NCBI GenBank assembly: GCA_022361535.1
Contig: JAKSAU010000133.1
Coordinates: 1 to 18,069, forward strand
DNA length: 18,069 nucleotides
Origin: Desulfobacterales bacterium
GTDB taxonomy: Bacteria; Desulfobacterota; Desulfobacteria; Desulfobacterales; Desulfobacteraceae
Reading direction: 5' to 3'
Positions 1 to 7,426 of this stretch are shown here, piece by piece. The first letter of the stretch is position 1; the number at the start of each line of letters is the position of its first letter. A program made the translations under genes and the position numbers. Under the pieces are notes generated by a model. The model searched no databases and had not been told where the DNA came from. It saw nothing but the letters and a program-made list of their open reading frames with translations.

Positions 1-430
1 GGTAAAAGGGGCCACCATATTTGTAGTTAATCCGGGGAAAGAGGAATTGGAAATTCTTGCCACAGAGGGGTTGAGTATCGAATACCGCAACAAGGGGCCG
101 ATCTTGACAGACCAGAGCATTCGCCTTGCCCCAAACCAAAAACCGGTGATCATTGAAGATACAAATAGCAGTGACCAGCTTCAGTATCCTGAGAAAGCAG
201 AAAAGGAAGGCATCAGGTCCATTATTTCGCTCCCGGTAAATTTACGGGGTAAGATCATCGGGGCTTTAAGGGTATACCACAGTGAGCCTTGGCAGGTCAG
301 CGAACAGGATTTGGTTTATATGGATCTTTTGACCCGGTATATCGGGATGGCACTTAGATATTTCAGACTGTCGGTTGCTGTTCAGTGTGCCAGGGACACT
401 CTGGATGATATCCACTCCATTTGGCTGTGA
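1..430 (+). CDS. GAF-domain protein, C-terminal part (5' truncated by window edge)
   Basis: The frame is open from base 2, so the first in-frame TTG at 47 is not a credible start and the gene begins outside the window. The visible 142 or so residues form the second half of a GAF domain. The typical closing pattern is present: 'GIRSIISLPV', then 'GKIIGALRVY', then an 'SEQDLVYMDLLTRYIGMAL' helix. GAF domains bind small ligands or chromophores or act as dimerising sensor modules. The protein ends about 30 residues after the domain, so no kinase or cyclase output domain follows it; any output module would lie upstream, out of sight. It is convergent with the receiver-TPR gene, with 83 bp between the stops. 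The GAF call is firm; the identity of the whole protein is unknown. Confidence 0.8.
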   Translation, partial: VKGATIFVVNPGKEELEILATEGLSIEYRNKGPILTDQSIRLAPNQKPVIIEDTNSSDQLQYPEKAEKEGIRSIISLPVNLRGKIIGALRVYHSEPWQVSEQDLVYMDLLTRYIGMALRYFRLSVAVQCARDTLDDIHSIWL

Positions 431-502
431 TGTATATTGCTGCCGGACTTCAGGCTAAGCTCCCTCTGAAACTTGCAAGAAAATACTTTTTTAAAGGTAT
501 TG

Positions 503-515
503 GAGCCGTGGGCTC
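503..515. terminator. Short GC hairpin between convergent genes (weak terminator candidate)
   Basis: GAGCC-GTG-GGCTC forms a 5-bp stem with a 3-nt loop. It overlaps the stop codon of the minus-strand receiver-TPR gene. An AT-rich hairpin lies next to it at 482-501 (AATACTTTT / AAAGGTATT, with one G.U pair). Neither is followed by a clean T-run, so termination between these convergent genes is only possible. Confidence 0.25.
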
Positions 516-1524
516 AAATTAGGCCTAAGTCAATTGCTTTAATTACTTGCTTGGCCTCATCAAAATCATGGTCCTTGTCCAGGGCTGCCTGGAAATAGGT
601 CTTTGCATTTTCCGTGTCTTTTGCATCCAGGTAAAGACGGCCGATGTTGTAATAGATATAGGGTTCGTCCGGGTGGACTTTCAAGGCTTTCTTGTATTGC
701 TTTAAAGCCTGTTTCATATTCCCTTTTTTCCGATGGAGAACCCCCAGAGTATTAAAAACATTCAATGAATTTGAGCCGGATTCCAGAAGCTCGGTCAGCA
801 GCTCTTCGGCAGATCCCAGTTTGTCCGTATCCATGTAGATCTCTGCTGCAGTCTGCATATATTCTTCTGATTTTTCAAGTTCTCCCATGGCCTTGTAGGC
901 TCTTGCCATAGCTTCATAGGCTTTCACAAAAAGGCGGTCCAACTGGGTGGCTTTTGAAAAAGCTTCAATGGCTTCTGTATGTTTATTCTGGGCAGTCTTT
1001 ATATATCCGATGTTGAAATAATATTCAGGATTTTCTTTTTGATTGACCATGGCTTCGAACAGTTCCAGGGCTTTGTTGTACTCTTTTTTCTCAATGAGTT
1101 CGAGGCCTTCTTCAATCGTCTGTTCGGTTTGTTCGATAACCGGATCTTTGGTTTTGCCAATTGCCATGGAAAGCTTGGTTTTCATGCCGTCTGCATCGTA
1201 AGGTATGACAAATAATCCGGTGACACCTGCCTGGCCTGCTTTTATGACTTTAAGTTTTGTAAACGCGGCATGGGTCAGAAAAAAGGGCAGTTCACCAAGG
1301 CTGTCTTCCCTTCTGAGAAATTTTAAAAGGGCCAGTCCGGACATTTCTTCCATGTCATAGGAGGCGATCACACAGTCAAACTGAGTTGATTTGAGAAGTG
1401 CCCAGGCATTACCTCCACCATGGGCAATGGTGGGGTCGTCATAGCCGATGTCTAACAATGCGGTATTTAGATCATTTTGTTCATCAGTATTTTCCGAGAC
1501 AATGAGTATGGATGGTCCGGTCAT
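514..1524 (-). CDS. Degenerate receiver domain fused to TPR repeats
   Basis: The protein has 336 aa. Residues 4-120 align with a CheY-like receiver, but the phosphorylation site is destroyed. The acidic pair that normally follows the first strand is S10-E11. The phospho-acceptor Asp is replaced by S55 ('IASYDMEEMSG'). The conserved Lys before Pro is I107 ('FVIPYD'). Only the switch Thr (T84) remains. Residues about 138-335 are TPR-type helical repeats, for example 'YYFNIGYIKTAQNKHTEAI' and 'YYNIGRLYLDAKDTENA'. It therefore probably works as a phosphorylation-independent protein-binding scaffold. It follows the adenylate cyclase gene by 7 bp, and its Shine-Dalgarno (AGGT) overlaps the cyclase stop codon, so the two are cotranscribed and probably translationally coupled. 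An interaction with the cyclase is inferred from this arrangement only. Confidence 0.85.
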   Translation of the reverse strand: MTGPSILIVSENTDEQNDLNTALLDIGYDDPTIAHGGGNAWALLKSTQFDCVIASYDMEEMSGLALLKFLRREDSLGELPFFLTHAAFTKLKVIKAGQAGVTGLFVIPYDADGMKTKLSMAIGKTKDPVIEQTEQTIEEGLELIEKKEYNKALELFEAMVNQKENPEYYFNIGYIKTAQNKHTEAIEAFSKATQLDRLFVKAYEAMARAYKAMGELEKSEEYMQTAAEIYMDTDKLGSAEELLTELLESGSNSLNVFNTLGVLHRKKGNMKQALKQYKKALKVHPDEPYIYYNIGRLYLDAKDTENAKTYFQAALDKDHDFDEAKQVIKAIDLGLI

Positions 1525-1531
1525 ATTTTAC

Positions 1532-3532
1532 CTATAATTTGTCCAATAAAGGACGTTTTCTTTTTTCCCGGGAGGTGCCCGGTCCGGCAGCCAGGAATCG
1601 AGGCTCAAGGTATTGCTTTATCCCGTACACGATATCCGGATCACGGCGACCGGCCAGTTGAAAGAATATAATCCTTAAGCTGTCTCCCTGGTATGTATTT
1701 AATTTTTTGGCAATCTGTCTATATCTATCGTCCATGTCCTTGGATGTGTCAAGAGCCAATTGGTCTTCATACATCTCTCCCCATGAATTGACGGCAAGAA
1801 TTTCTACGCGGACAAAACCTGTTGACAGGTTGGGACAAACCAGTAAGACCATAAGTTTTATCCATTGAGCCGGGTATTCGAACGCATCGTCGGACATTGG
1901 CTTTACCGGTTGGAGCGCTAAATACATCGCATCTGCCGATACGGGTTCTTTCCTGGATTCAAATAGCATGGTGTCAACATCTATTTTAATTCGGGCTTTT
2001 TTCCGGTTGTAAAGCTTGTTTTCAGTCACCCACCCCATAAGTCCAAGAAGAGACTTAGAACGATGCAGTTTTCTTTCCTGTGCACCACCGCATGTATAAG
2101 CGGCTAATTCCCACCCTTTAAATTTTGTTTCTCGGAGAAGGAAAAATTCAAACTTTTTTCGGGCAAGATAGATTGAACTTGGCTGGATTTTGTTTTCGTC
2201 CAGGTTCAGTCTTTCACGGGTTTTATGAATCAGGATTTTAAGATTCCGCAGTTCAACGTTGTCCAGGCCGGCATAAGCAAGTGCGGATTCTTCATTGATT
2301 TGCTTATACATCTGGGACAATCGTTTGATAAATGTCCGTTCAAGCAGACGCTTTTCAGATTCAGGCCAGGTTGGATAGGAAATCAGTTTTTTCACCTGGG
2401 AAGGTGTTAGATTCCAGGTTCTGATATAGTGGTCTAATAGTTGTTTTTTAGGGGATCCCGGGTCCGGGGTTGTGACCATTGGATATTGGCACAGCCTGAA
2501 AAAGATCGCATTTTTAATCAGGTTCAGACTGTCTCTGGCATGGTCTTCATGAAATGCGATCACCCGGTCAAACAGAACTTTATAAGGGTCGGTTCTGTAG
2601 TCATCAATTCCGGCGTCGGGAAAGGTCTGTTTTAACTCTTCACACAGCAATGTTGCATGCCCTTCGTTGCCGAACTTGTGGGAGAGTACCATGGTGGCTT
2701 TAATCAGGGCTTTGACCGGATCTTCTTTGGACTTGCAGATATGCCATAATATCCCCTTTAAGATATCCTGGTCTTCAGGCGCTTCTATTTTTCCTAGATC
2801 AATAAAATCTTTATACAGTGGGGCAAATACGTCCTTGGAAGACAAATGTCCTACCATGGCCGAGTAGGTGCCCTTCTTTGGAGAGGCGGGTATGATGGTC
2901 CATGCAGGCAGTTTGCCTGCGATCATCAAAAAGGTCCTGTAAAATTCTTCTTTGAGAAACAGCTTGGGGGCGGCCATGGTTTCGCGCCCATGAAACCCTG
3001 CATAGCAGTCCTTTCGGATATCTGCCTGATCCATGATAAAGAAAGTGACTTCCTGATCACATTCTTCCCTGGCGTATTTTACAAGCTGGTCCAGCTTCTT
3101 TTTAAAATTATAATACCGCTGTTCGGTGAATTTTGTTTTATCGATGATGACCCAGTAATCAAAATCCGACTGTGACGACTGGGTAAACGTACCCAAAGAT
3201 CCGATGTGGTACAATCCAAGCACGCATGGTTCCACTTCCCCTGCAGTGACCAACTCCGGGTCAAACTCGCTTTGCTTCAAACCCTCTTTGCAAAATCCGG
3301 ATTCCTGAAAATTGTATATGCCGTGGGCGCTTGGGCGGTCAGGCACATATCCTGGGAAATCGGGCTGATTGATATGAATCAAAAAAGGAATTTTAATGAA
3401 CAAGGTCAGTTTGGGACCTGACAAATACCGCAGCGCTTCTCTCATTCTCACCACATTGTAGCTTGAGAACGCATCTTTCATCTGCCCGATTTTCGTTATT
3501 AATATTTTTTCCTGGTCGTTTGTCTGGCCCAT
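1532..3532 (-). CDS. cyaA: Class I adenylate cyclase (CyaA-like)
   Basis: Makes cAMP from ATP in the cytoplasm (666 aa). The N-terminal half follows the enterobacterial class I cyclase closely. Residues 48-73 ('IPFLIHINQPDFPGY...GIYNF') match the substrate-domain start. Residues 111-127 carry the nucleotidyltransferase signature G-S-x(n)-S-D-x-D-x-W, with D123 and D125 as likely metal ligands. Residues about 162-215 carry the 'EVTFFIMDQADIR' and 'EEFYRTFLMIAGK' blocks. The protein is about 180 residues shorter than the roughly 848-aa E. coli enzyme, and the C-terminal region past about residue 470 is not one I can match to the glucose-responsive regulatory domain. No strong Shine-Dalgarno precedes the ATG; the next in-frame ATG (3481) is no better, so the longest start is kept. 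First gene of a two-gene unit with the receiver-TPR protein. The family call is firm; its regulation is unknown. Confidence 0.88.
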   Translation of the reverse strand: MGQTNDQEKILITKIGQMKDAFSSYNVVRMREALRYLSGPKLTLFIKIPFLIHINQPDFPGYVPDRPSAHGIYNFQESGFCKEGLKQSEFDPELVTAGEVEPCVLGLYHIGSLGTFTQSSQSDFDYWVIIDKTKFTEQRYYNFKKKLDQLVKYAREECDQEVTFFIMDQADIRKDCYAGFHGRETMAAPKLFLKEEFYRTFLMIAGKLPAWTIIPASPKKGTYSAMVGHLSSKDVFAPLYKDFIDLGKIEAPEDQDILKGILWHICKSKEDPVKALIKATMVLSHKFGNEGHATLLCEELKQTFPDAGIDDYRTDPYKVLFDRVIAFHEDHARDSLNLIKNAIFFRLCQYPMVTTPDPGSPKKQLLDHYIRTWNLTPSQVKKLISYPTWPESEKRLLERTFIKRLSQMYKQINEESALAYAGLDNVELRNLKILIHKTRERLNLDENKIQPSSIYLARKKFEFFLLRETKFKGWELAAYTCGGAQERKLHRSKSLLGLMGWVTENKLYNRKKARIKIDVDTMLFESRKEPVSADAMYLALQPVKPMSDDAFEYPAQWIKLMVLLVCPNLSTGFVRVEILAVNSWGEMYEDQLALDTSKDMDDRYRQIAKKLNTYQGDSLRIIFFQLAGRRDPDIVYGIKQYLEPRFLAAGPGTSREKRKRPLLDKL

Positions 3533-3580
3533 TTCGGTATCAAAAAGTTAGGGTTAAGTTGGTGTGCCGCGTTAAATCAA

Positions 3581-3609
3581 TTGAAAATATGGGGCAAACC
3601 GTCTAATAT
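3581..3609 (+). promoter_or_regulatory. Candidate sigma70-type promoter for the HDOD gene
   Basis: TTGAAA at 3581-3586 (5 of 6 to consensus) is followed after 17 nt by TAATAT at 3604-3609 (4 of 6). It lies in the 141-bp divergent region between cyaA and the HDOD gene and would give a leader of about 55-60 nt. The -10 forms one arm of the GTCTAATAT / ATATTATAC inverted repeat (3601-3626). No comparably good promoter for cyaA was found on the other strand. Confidence 0.35.
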
Positions 3610-3673
3610 GTACAGCGATATTATACGAAGGAAGCCTCATTGTTTTCAAGCATGTTTTAAAAACGGAGTATGA

Positions 3674-5233
3674 ATGGGTGACATGGAATCCTCCCATGCA
3701 GGGATTGACCTGGATACCATCTGCATAAACGACCTGATCTCAAAAAAAGAAAATGCCCCTGCAGGGGCTGAGGATGAAGTCCGTTCCGACCCGGATAATT
3801 ATCGGGTTTTTGTCAATGGCATCTTTAAAAAGATGAAGGGTCAGGAGGCATTCCTATCTTTTACTAGACAGATTAATAATGTAAACCAGATTCTAAATAC
3901 ATCATATTCTTCGGCCGGGGACATAGCCCGGGTGATCCTAAAGGATCTGGCCCTGACCGCCCAGGTACTCAAGCTTGTCAATTCTTCTTTTTACCGCCAG
4001 TTTTCAAAAAAAGGTATCTCTACCATCTCAGAGGCCATGATCATTCTGGGAACGGATGAAGTTCGTCAGATTGCAGCCAGCCTCAAAGTCTACGAGATGA
4101 TGAAAGAGCTTGCCAATTCGGAAATTCTAAAGGAAAAAACCTTGAAAGGGCTGCAACGGAGCATTATGGCCCGCCAGATTGCGGTGGAACGAGGCGATAA
4201 AGCCTCGGATACCCTGCAGATCTCAGCTATGGTTTATGAATTGGGTGAATATCTGGTCGCCTTGTTTGATCCGGGGACCTACATAAAGGTTGAAATTACT
4301 ATGGAGGATGAAGGCCTATCCAGAGAAGAGGCCGCAAAAAAAGTGCTCGGCTTGACGTATTCGGACCTTGGCCGTGTGGTTGCAGCTAAACTGAACCTGC
4401 CTGAAGATGTGGTCCAGGCTATCCGCCCTGTTACCCGGTTAAAAGCAAACGGGGGAGAATTGTCAGATAAAGAAAAGACCAGATATCTTTGTGCATTGAT
4501 TCACGAGCTATGTGATATCAATGCATCGGAGACAGATACCTACGAGATCGCCGGTGCCATAACAGACAAATACCGGGATCTGGTCAACATTGATATGAGA
4601 AAGGCAATGGGCCTGATCCAGATGTCTAAGGATAAAATGGTACGCCATGCCGAACTGCTGGACATTGATCCTGTACTTCCCAAAGCTCAAAGCGGAATTA
4701 AAAATAAAAAAGACCTGGATGAAGGTAGAGACCGGGTGATGCAGGCCCTTAAAGAGAAACTGAGTATCCACCAGATTTTTACCCGGCTCATAGACACCAT
4801 GGATACCTGCTTTTATTTTAACCAGGTGATTATCAGCATCAAAAAAAAACAGACCAATACGATGGAACCCCGCTTTATCCGGGGCGAACGTCGATCTGAG
4901 AGCCAGGCCAGAGCGCTTGCTTTTAAAATAGAATCCAAACAGGATGTTTTTAACAGGTCAATTTCGCTTGAGACGGACATGATTGTAAAAGATGCAAAAA
5001 AAGAAGCCTATGCCAAACAGGTTCCCTCCTGGTATATGGACAAGGTTGTAAAGCCGTCGAATGTGAAAGGATTTGCCATATTCCCCGTATTTGTTGATAA
5101 AAAAATTCTTTCAATGGTCTATGTAGATTGGGATAAAAAAGCCCCATCGTTGAATCAGAACATCATCGACCATATCCGGGAATTCAGGGAAATGATGATC
5201 CAGACATTCACCCTTCACTCAAGGGGTGGGTAA
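3674..5233 (+). CDS. HDOD-domain signalling protein with GAF-like C-terminus
   Basis: 519 aa, cytoplasmic, no signal peptide or membrane segment. Residues about 55-250 are an HDOD domain: 'INNVNQILNTSYSSAGDIAR', then 'LKDLALTAQVLKLVNSSFY', then 'ISTISEAMIILGTDEVRQI'. HDOD domains resemble HD phosphohydrolases but lack the metal-binding HD pair, and usually act as protein-interaction modules in signalling. Residues about 355-515 look like a divergent GAF fold, ending 'GFAIFPVFVDKKILSMVYVDW'. The start at 3674 is set by GGAG at 3665-3668 with a 5-nt spacer; the ATG at 3670 gives only three codons. It lies upstream of the EAL-CBS-GGDEF gene with a 112-bp gap, so cotranscription is possible. The role is inferred from context only. 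Confidence 0.85.
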   Translation: MGDMESSHAGIDLDTICINDLISKKENAPAGAEDEVRSDPDNYRVFVNGIFKKMKGQEAFLSFTRQINNVNQILNTSYSSAGDIARVILKDLALTAQVLKLVNSSFYRQFSKKGISTISEAMIILGTDEVRQIAASLKVYEMMKELANSEILKEKTLKGLQRSIMARQIAVERGDKASDTLQISAMVYELGEYLVALFDPGTYIKVEITMEDEGLSREEAAKKVLGLTYSDLGRVVAAKLNLPEDVVQAIRPVTRLKANGGELSDKEKTRYLCALIHELCDINASETDTYEIAGAITDKYRDLVNIDMRKAMGLIQMSKDKMVRHAELLDIDPVLPKAQSGIKNKKDLDEGRDRVMQALKEKLSIHQIFTRLIDTMDTCFYFNQVIISIKKKQTNTMEPRFIRGERRSESQARALAFKIESKQDVFNRSISLETDMIVKDAKKEAYAKQVPSWYMDKVVKPSNVKGFAIFPVFVDKKILSMVYVDWDKKAPSLNQNIIDHIREFREMMIQTFTLHSRGG

Positions 5234-5248
5234 AAAGCCTCTAAAACC

Positions 5249-5267
5249 AATTTTTTGAGAAAAAATT
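5249..5267 (+). terminator. AT-only perfect hairpin after the HDOD gene
   Basis: AATTTTTT-GAG-AAAAAATT is a perfect 8-bp dyad 16 nt after the HDOD stop, followed by TTCC. It has no GC pairs in the stem, so it could be only a weak terminator or attenuator between the HDOD and EAL-GGDEF genes. Confidence 0.3.
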
Positions 5268-5304
5268 TTCCTTAATTAATACTATCCTCACAATTTCCGT
5301 GTAC

Positions 5305-5339
5305 TCTCCTGAAACTTTTACGATGAACGTTTTAGGAGA
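5305..5339 (+). promoter_or_regulatory. Leader hairpin that buries the Shine-Dalgarno of the EAL-GGDEF gene
   Basis: TCTCCTGAAAC (5305-5315) pairs with GTTTTAGGAGA (5329-5339) over 11 bp with one G.U pair and a 13-nt loop. The 3' arm contains AGGAG (5334-5338), the ribosome binding site for the ATG at 5346. If transcribed, this stem would block initiation unless it is opened. An ATG in the loop (5323) begins an 8-codon frame whose TGA overlaps the downstream start codon (ATGA at 5346-5349). That frame has no visible Shine-Dalgarno. Confidence 0.55.
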
Positions 5340-5345
5340 TAAAGA

Positions 5346-7247
5346 ATGATCTGGGATGCGGATATGGAAAGTTTTAAGGACAGCAACTGGTCCAAGCGCC
5401 TGGAAAAAATTGACTATGCATTTCAGCCGATTGTAAATATCCATACCGGGAACACATTCGGGTTTGAAGCACTGCTCAGGGGCCACAATGATGCCGGTTT
5501 TTCATCCATAGATCATGTGTTTGATACGGCTTATAAAGAAGGACAACTGCATCAGGTCGACCTGGCTTTAAGAAAGAAAGTTTTAGAAAAATTTGCAGAA
5601 TTCCGGCAGTATCATTCGGTCAAACTCTTTTATAATTTGGATAACCGGCTGTTTAATTCCATGGATTATTCTCCTGGAAACACCAGGGATATTCTCCAAA
5701 ATCTTGGGTATACACAGAACGATATCTGTTTTGAAATTTCTGAAAAACACCAATTCCAGGATAATTCAAATGTTGCAAAAATACTGGAAGCATATCACTC
5801 CCAGGGATTTAAAATTGCCGTTGATGACTGCGGTACAGGTTTTTCAGGCCTTCAACTGCTGTATTATACAGAGCCGGATTATATAAAAATTGATCGATTC
5901 TTTATCCAGAATATGGAGAATGATCCTAAAAAGCGGTTGGTTGTATCTACCATAGTCAATTTCGCGCATTTCATGGGAAGCCTTGTGCTTGCCGAAGGTG
6001 TGGAAACACGGGAGGAGTATGCTCAGTGCAAGGCAATTGGGTGCGATATGATCCAGGGGTATTTTATCCAGATGCCCACCTTGGATATTTCCGAACTACA
6101 GCCAAGGTATCAACACATCTGGGAACTCTCCCAGATGGATCGCAGGGACAATCGTTTCAAAGACCGGTCTCTGATCACAAATGAAATCAGGCACATTGAA
6201 CCGGTAAGTTCCAGTTGTGATATGATTTCAATTGTGGATAAATTCCGTAAAGACGGGACAGCAACATTTTTCCCTGTGGTTAATGAGTATGAGGAGCCTG
6301 TTGGCGTTATTCGCGAAGCAGCATTCAAAGAATATATTTTTTCTAAATTTGGCCGCCAACTTCTTGAAAATCCATCATTCGGTAGAGATGTTAGTCGTTT
6401 TATAACCAAAATTCCCATTGCCGATATCCATTCATCAGTTGAAAAGCTCATTGAAACCTACACCCAGTATAATAACAATGAAGGGCTTATTATGGTGGAT
6501 GACATGAAGTACGTGGGACTGCTTTCCACCAATGCCCTGCTCAAGCTCATAAATGAAAAAAATCTTACGATGGCACGGAATCAGAATCCGTTGACCAAGC
6601 TGCCCGGAAACACCATGATCCACGAATATTTCAGTGAAAGTCTTTCGGACATGGCATCAAACTACCATCTTACCTATTTTGATTTTGATAATTTCAAACC
6701 ATACAATGATCAATACGGTTTCAGGAACGGGGACCGGCTGATACTTATGTTTGCAGATTTGTTAAAAGATGCGGGCATGTCTGAAAAACGGTTTGTCGGC
6801 CATGTAGGCGGGGATGACTTTTTCATAGGTATCAAAGGGGGCAACCGCGACAAAATTGAGTCAGAGATGCGCAAGCTGGCCCTGACATTTAAGAAAAACG
6901 CCGAAAGCTTTTACGATAAAGAATCCATTGAAAACGGATATATCCTGGCCAAGGACAGAGAAGGGGTCACAACCAGGATTCCCTTGATCACTGTCAGTGC
7001 GGCTATTCTTGAACTGCCTGCACGGGTAGACCGGACGTGCACTATAGAAGATGCCGGTAATATTATTGCCATGCTGAAAAAAGAAGCAAAGAATTCCGGA
7101 AACGGCATCGCCTATGCATCCATTATGGAGTTTCTCTGTATGGATATTAAAAATACAGGTTCTGATACGGGGCGATTTGTTTTTGACACCAAACCTGTAG
7201 AATGTGTTGATCTGAACCTGGCTCGCAGCATTATCTCCGGTATCTAA
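5346..7247 (+). CDS. EAL-CBS-GGDEF cyclic-di-GMP turnover protein
   Basis: 633 aa, no membrane segment. The EAL domain (about 20-255) has the full phosphodiesterase set: E41 in 'FEALLRG', 'YNLDNRLF', 'FEISEKH', 'VDDCGTGFSGL', 'YIKIDRFF', 'AEGVETREEY' and 'IQGYF'. It should therefore hydrolyse c-di-GMP to pGpG. A CBS pair (about 270-400) probably binds an adenyl nucleotide. The C-terminal GGDEF domain (about 410-600) has 'FDFDNFKPYNDQYGF' and a GGDDF signature at 488-492 in place of GG(D/E)EF; the usual inhibitory RxxD is absent before it. Cyclase activity is therefore uncertain and the domain may be a GTP-sensing module. The order EAL first, GGDEF last is the reverse of the common arrangement. 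Translation starts after AGGAG at 5334-5338, sequestered in a leader hairpin. A phosphodiesterase is the best-supported role. Confidence 0.9.
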   Translation: MIWDADMESFKDSNWSKRLEKIDYAFQPIVNIHTGNTFGFEALLRGHNDAGFSSIDHVFDTAYKEGQLHQVDLALRKKVLEKFAEFRQYHSVKLFYNLDNRLFNSMDYSPGNTRDILQNLGYTQNDICFEISEKHQFQDNSNVAKILEAYHSQGFKIAVDDCGTGFSGLQLLYYTEPDYIKIDRFFIQNMENDPKKRLVVSTIVNFAHFMGSLVLAEGVETREEYAQCKAIGCDMIQGYFIQMPTLDISELQPRYQHIWELSQMDRRDNRFKDRSLITNEIRHIEPVSSSCDMISIVDKFRKDGTATFFPVVNEYEEPVGVIREAAFKEYIFSKFGRQLLENPSFGRDVSRFITKIPIADIHSSVEKLIETYTQYNNNEGLIMVDDMKYVGLLSTNALLKLINEKNLTMARNQNPLTKLPGNTMIHEYFSESLSDMASNYHLTYFDFDNFKPYNDQYGFRNGDRLILMFADLLKDAGMSEKRFVGHVGGDDFFIGIKGGNRDKIESEMRKLALTFKKNAESFYDKESIENGYILAKDREGVTTRIPLITVSAAILELPARVDRTCTIEDAGNIIAMLKKEAKNSGNGIAYASIMEFLCMDIKNTGSDTGRFVFDTKPVECVDLNLARSIISGI

Positions 7248-7314
7248 TCATATTCTCCCGTCTTTCCTTTTTTAACAACCGGTTGACATTAATTTGGCTT
7301 TCATAATAACGTAG

Positions 7315-7372
7315 TGAACTGTTCAACTTGTCCATCACAGAGTAGAACGTTCCGTATTTCATCTTGCGGAAC
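7315..7372 (+). promoter_or_regulatory. Cluster of GAAC/GTTC dyads and a hairpin ahead of the glutamate-synthase-like gene
   Basis: Within the 179 bp between the EAL-GGDEF stop and the chosen start of the next gene are TGAAC-T-GTTCA (7315-7325), GAACGTTC (7345-7352) and a stem GTTCCGTA / TGCGGAAC (7349-7356 with 7365-7372, one G.U pair, 8-nt loop). The first two dyads could be operator half-site pairs. The third could form in RNA but lacks a T-run. A TTGACA at 7283 has no -10 at a normal distance. No regulator can be named. Confidence 0.3.
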
Positions 7373-7426
7373 TTCATATAAAGGCGTCATCTTTTAATGT
7401 CTAATCTGGAAAGGAGAGGGAACTAC

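Noticed and set aside
2846..3175. 109-codon frame opposite the adenylate cyclase
   Set aside because: It lies wholly within a well-supported coding region on the other strand; the translation is low-complexity shadow sequence.
3670..3681. ATG at 3670 as the HDOD start
   Set aside because: It reads ATG AAT GGG TGA and stops at once; the ATG at 3674 is in the long frame.
7283..7307. TTGACA followed by CATAAT as a promoter
   Set aside because: The spacer is 13 nt, too short for a sigma70 promoter; at 16-18 nt no -10-like hexamer is present.
7315..7352. LexA (SOS) boxes from GAAC...GTTC
   Set aside because: The Gram-positive type needs four bases between the halves; here the spacing is one and zero, and the downstream gene is not an SOS gene.
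7397..7426. Upstream ATG giving 10 extra residues to the glutamate-synthase-like protein
   Set aside because: No good Shine-Dalgarno precedes it, while AAGGAGAGGG lies directly before the ATG at 7427.
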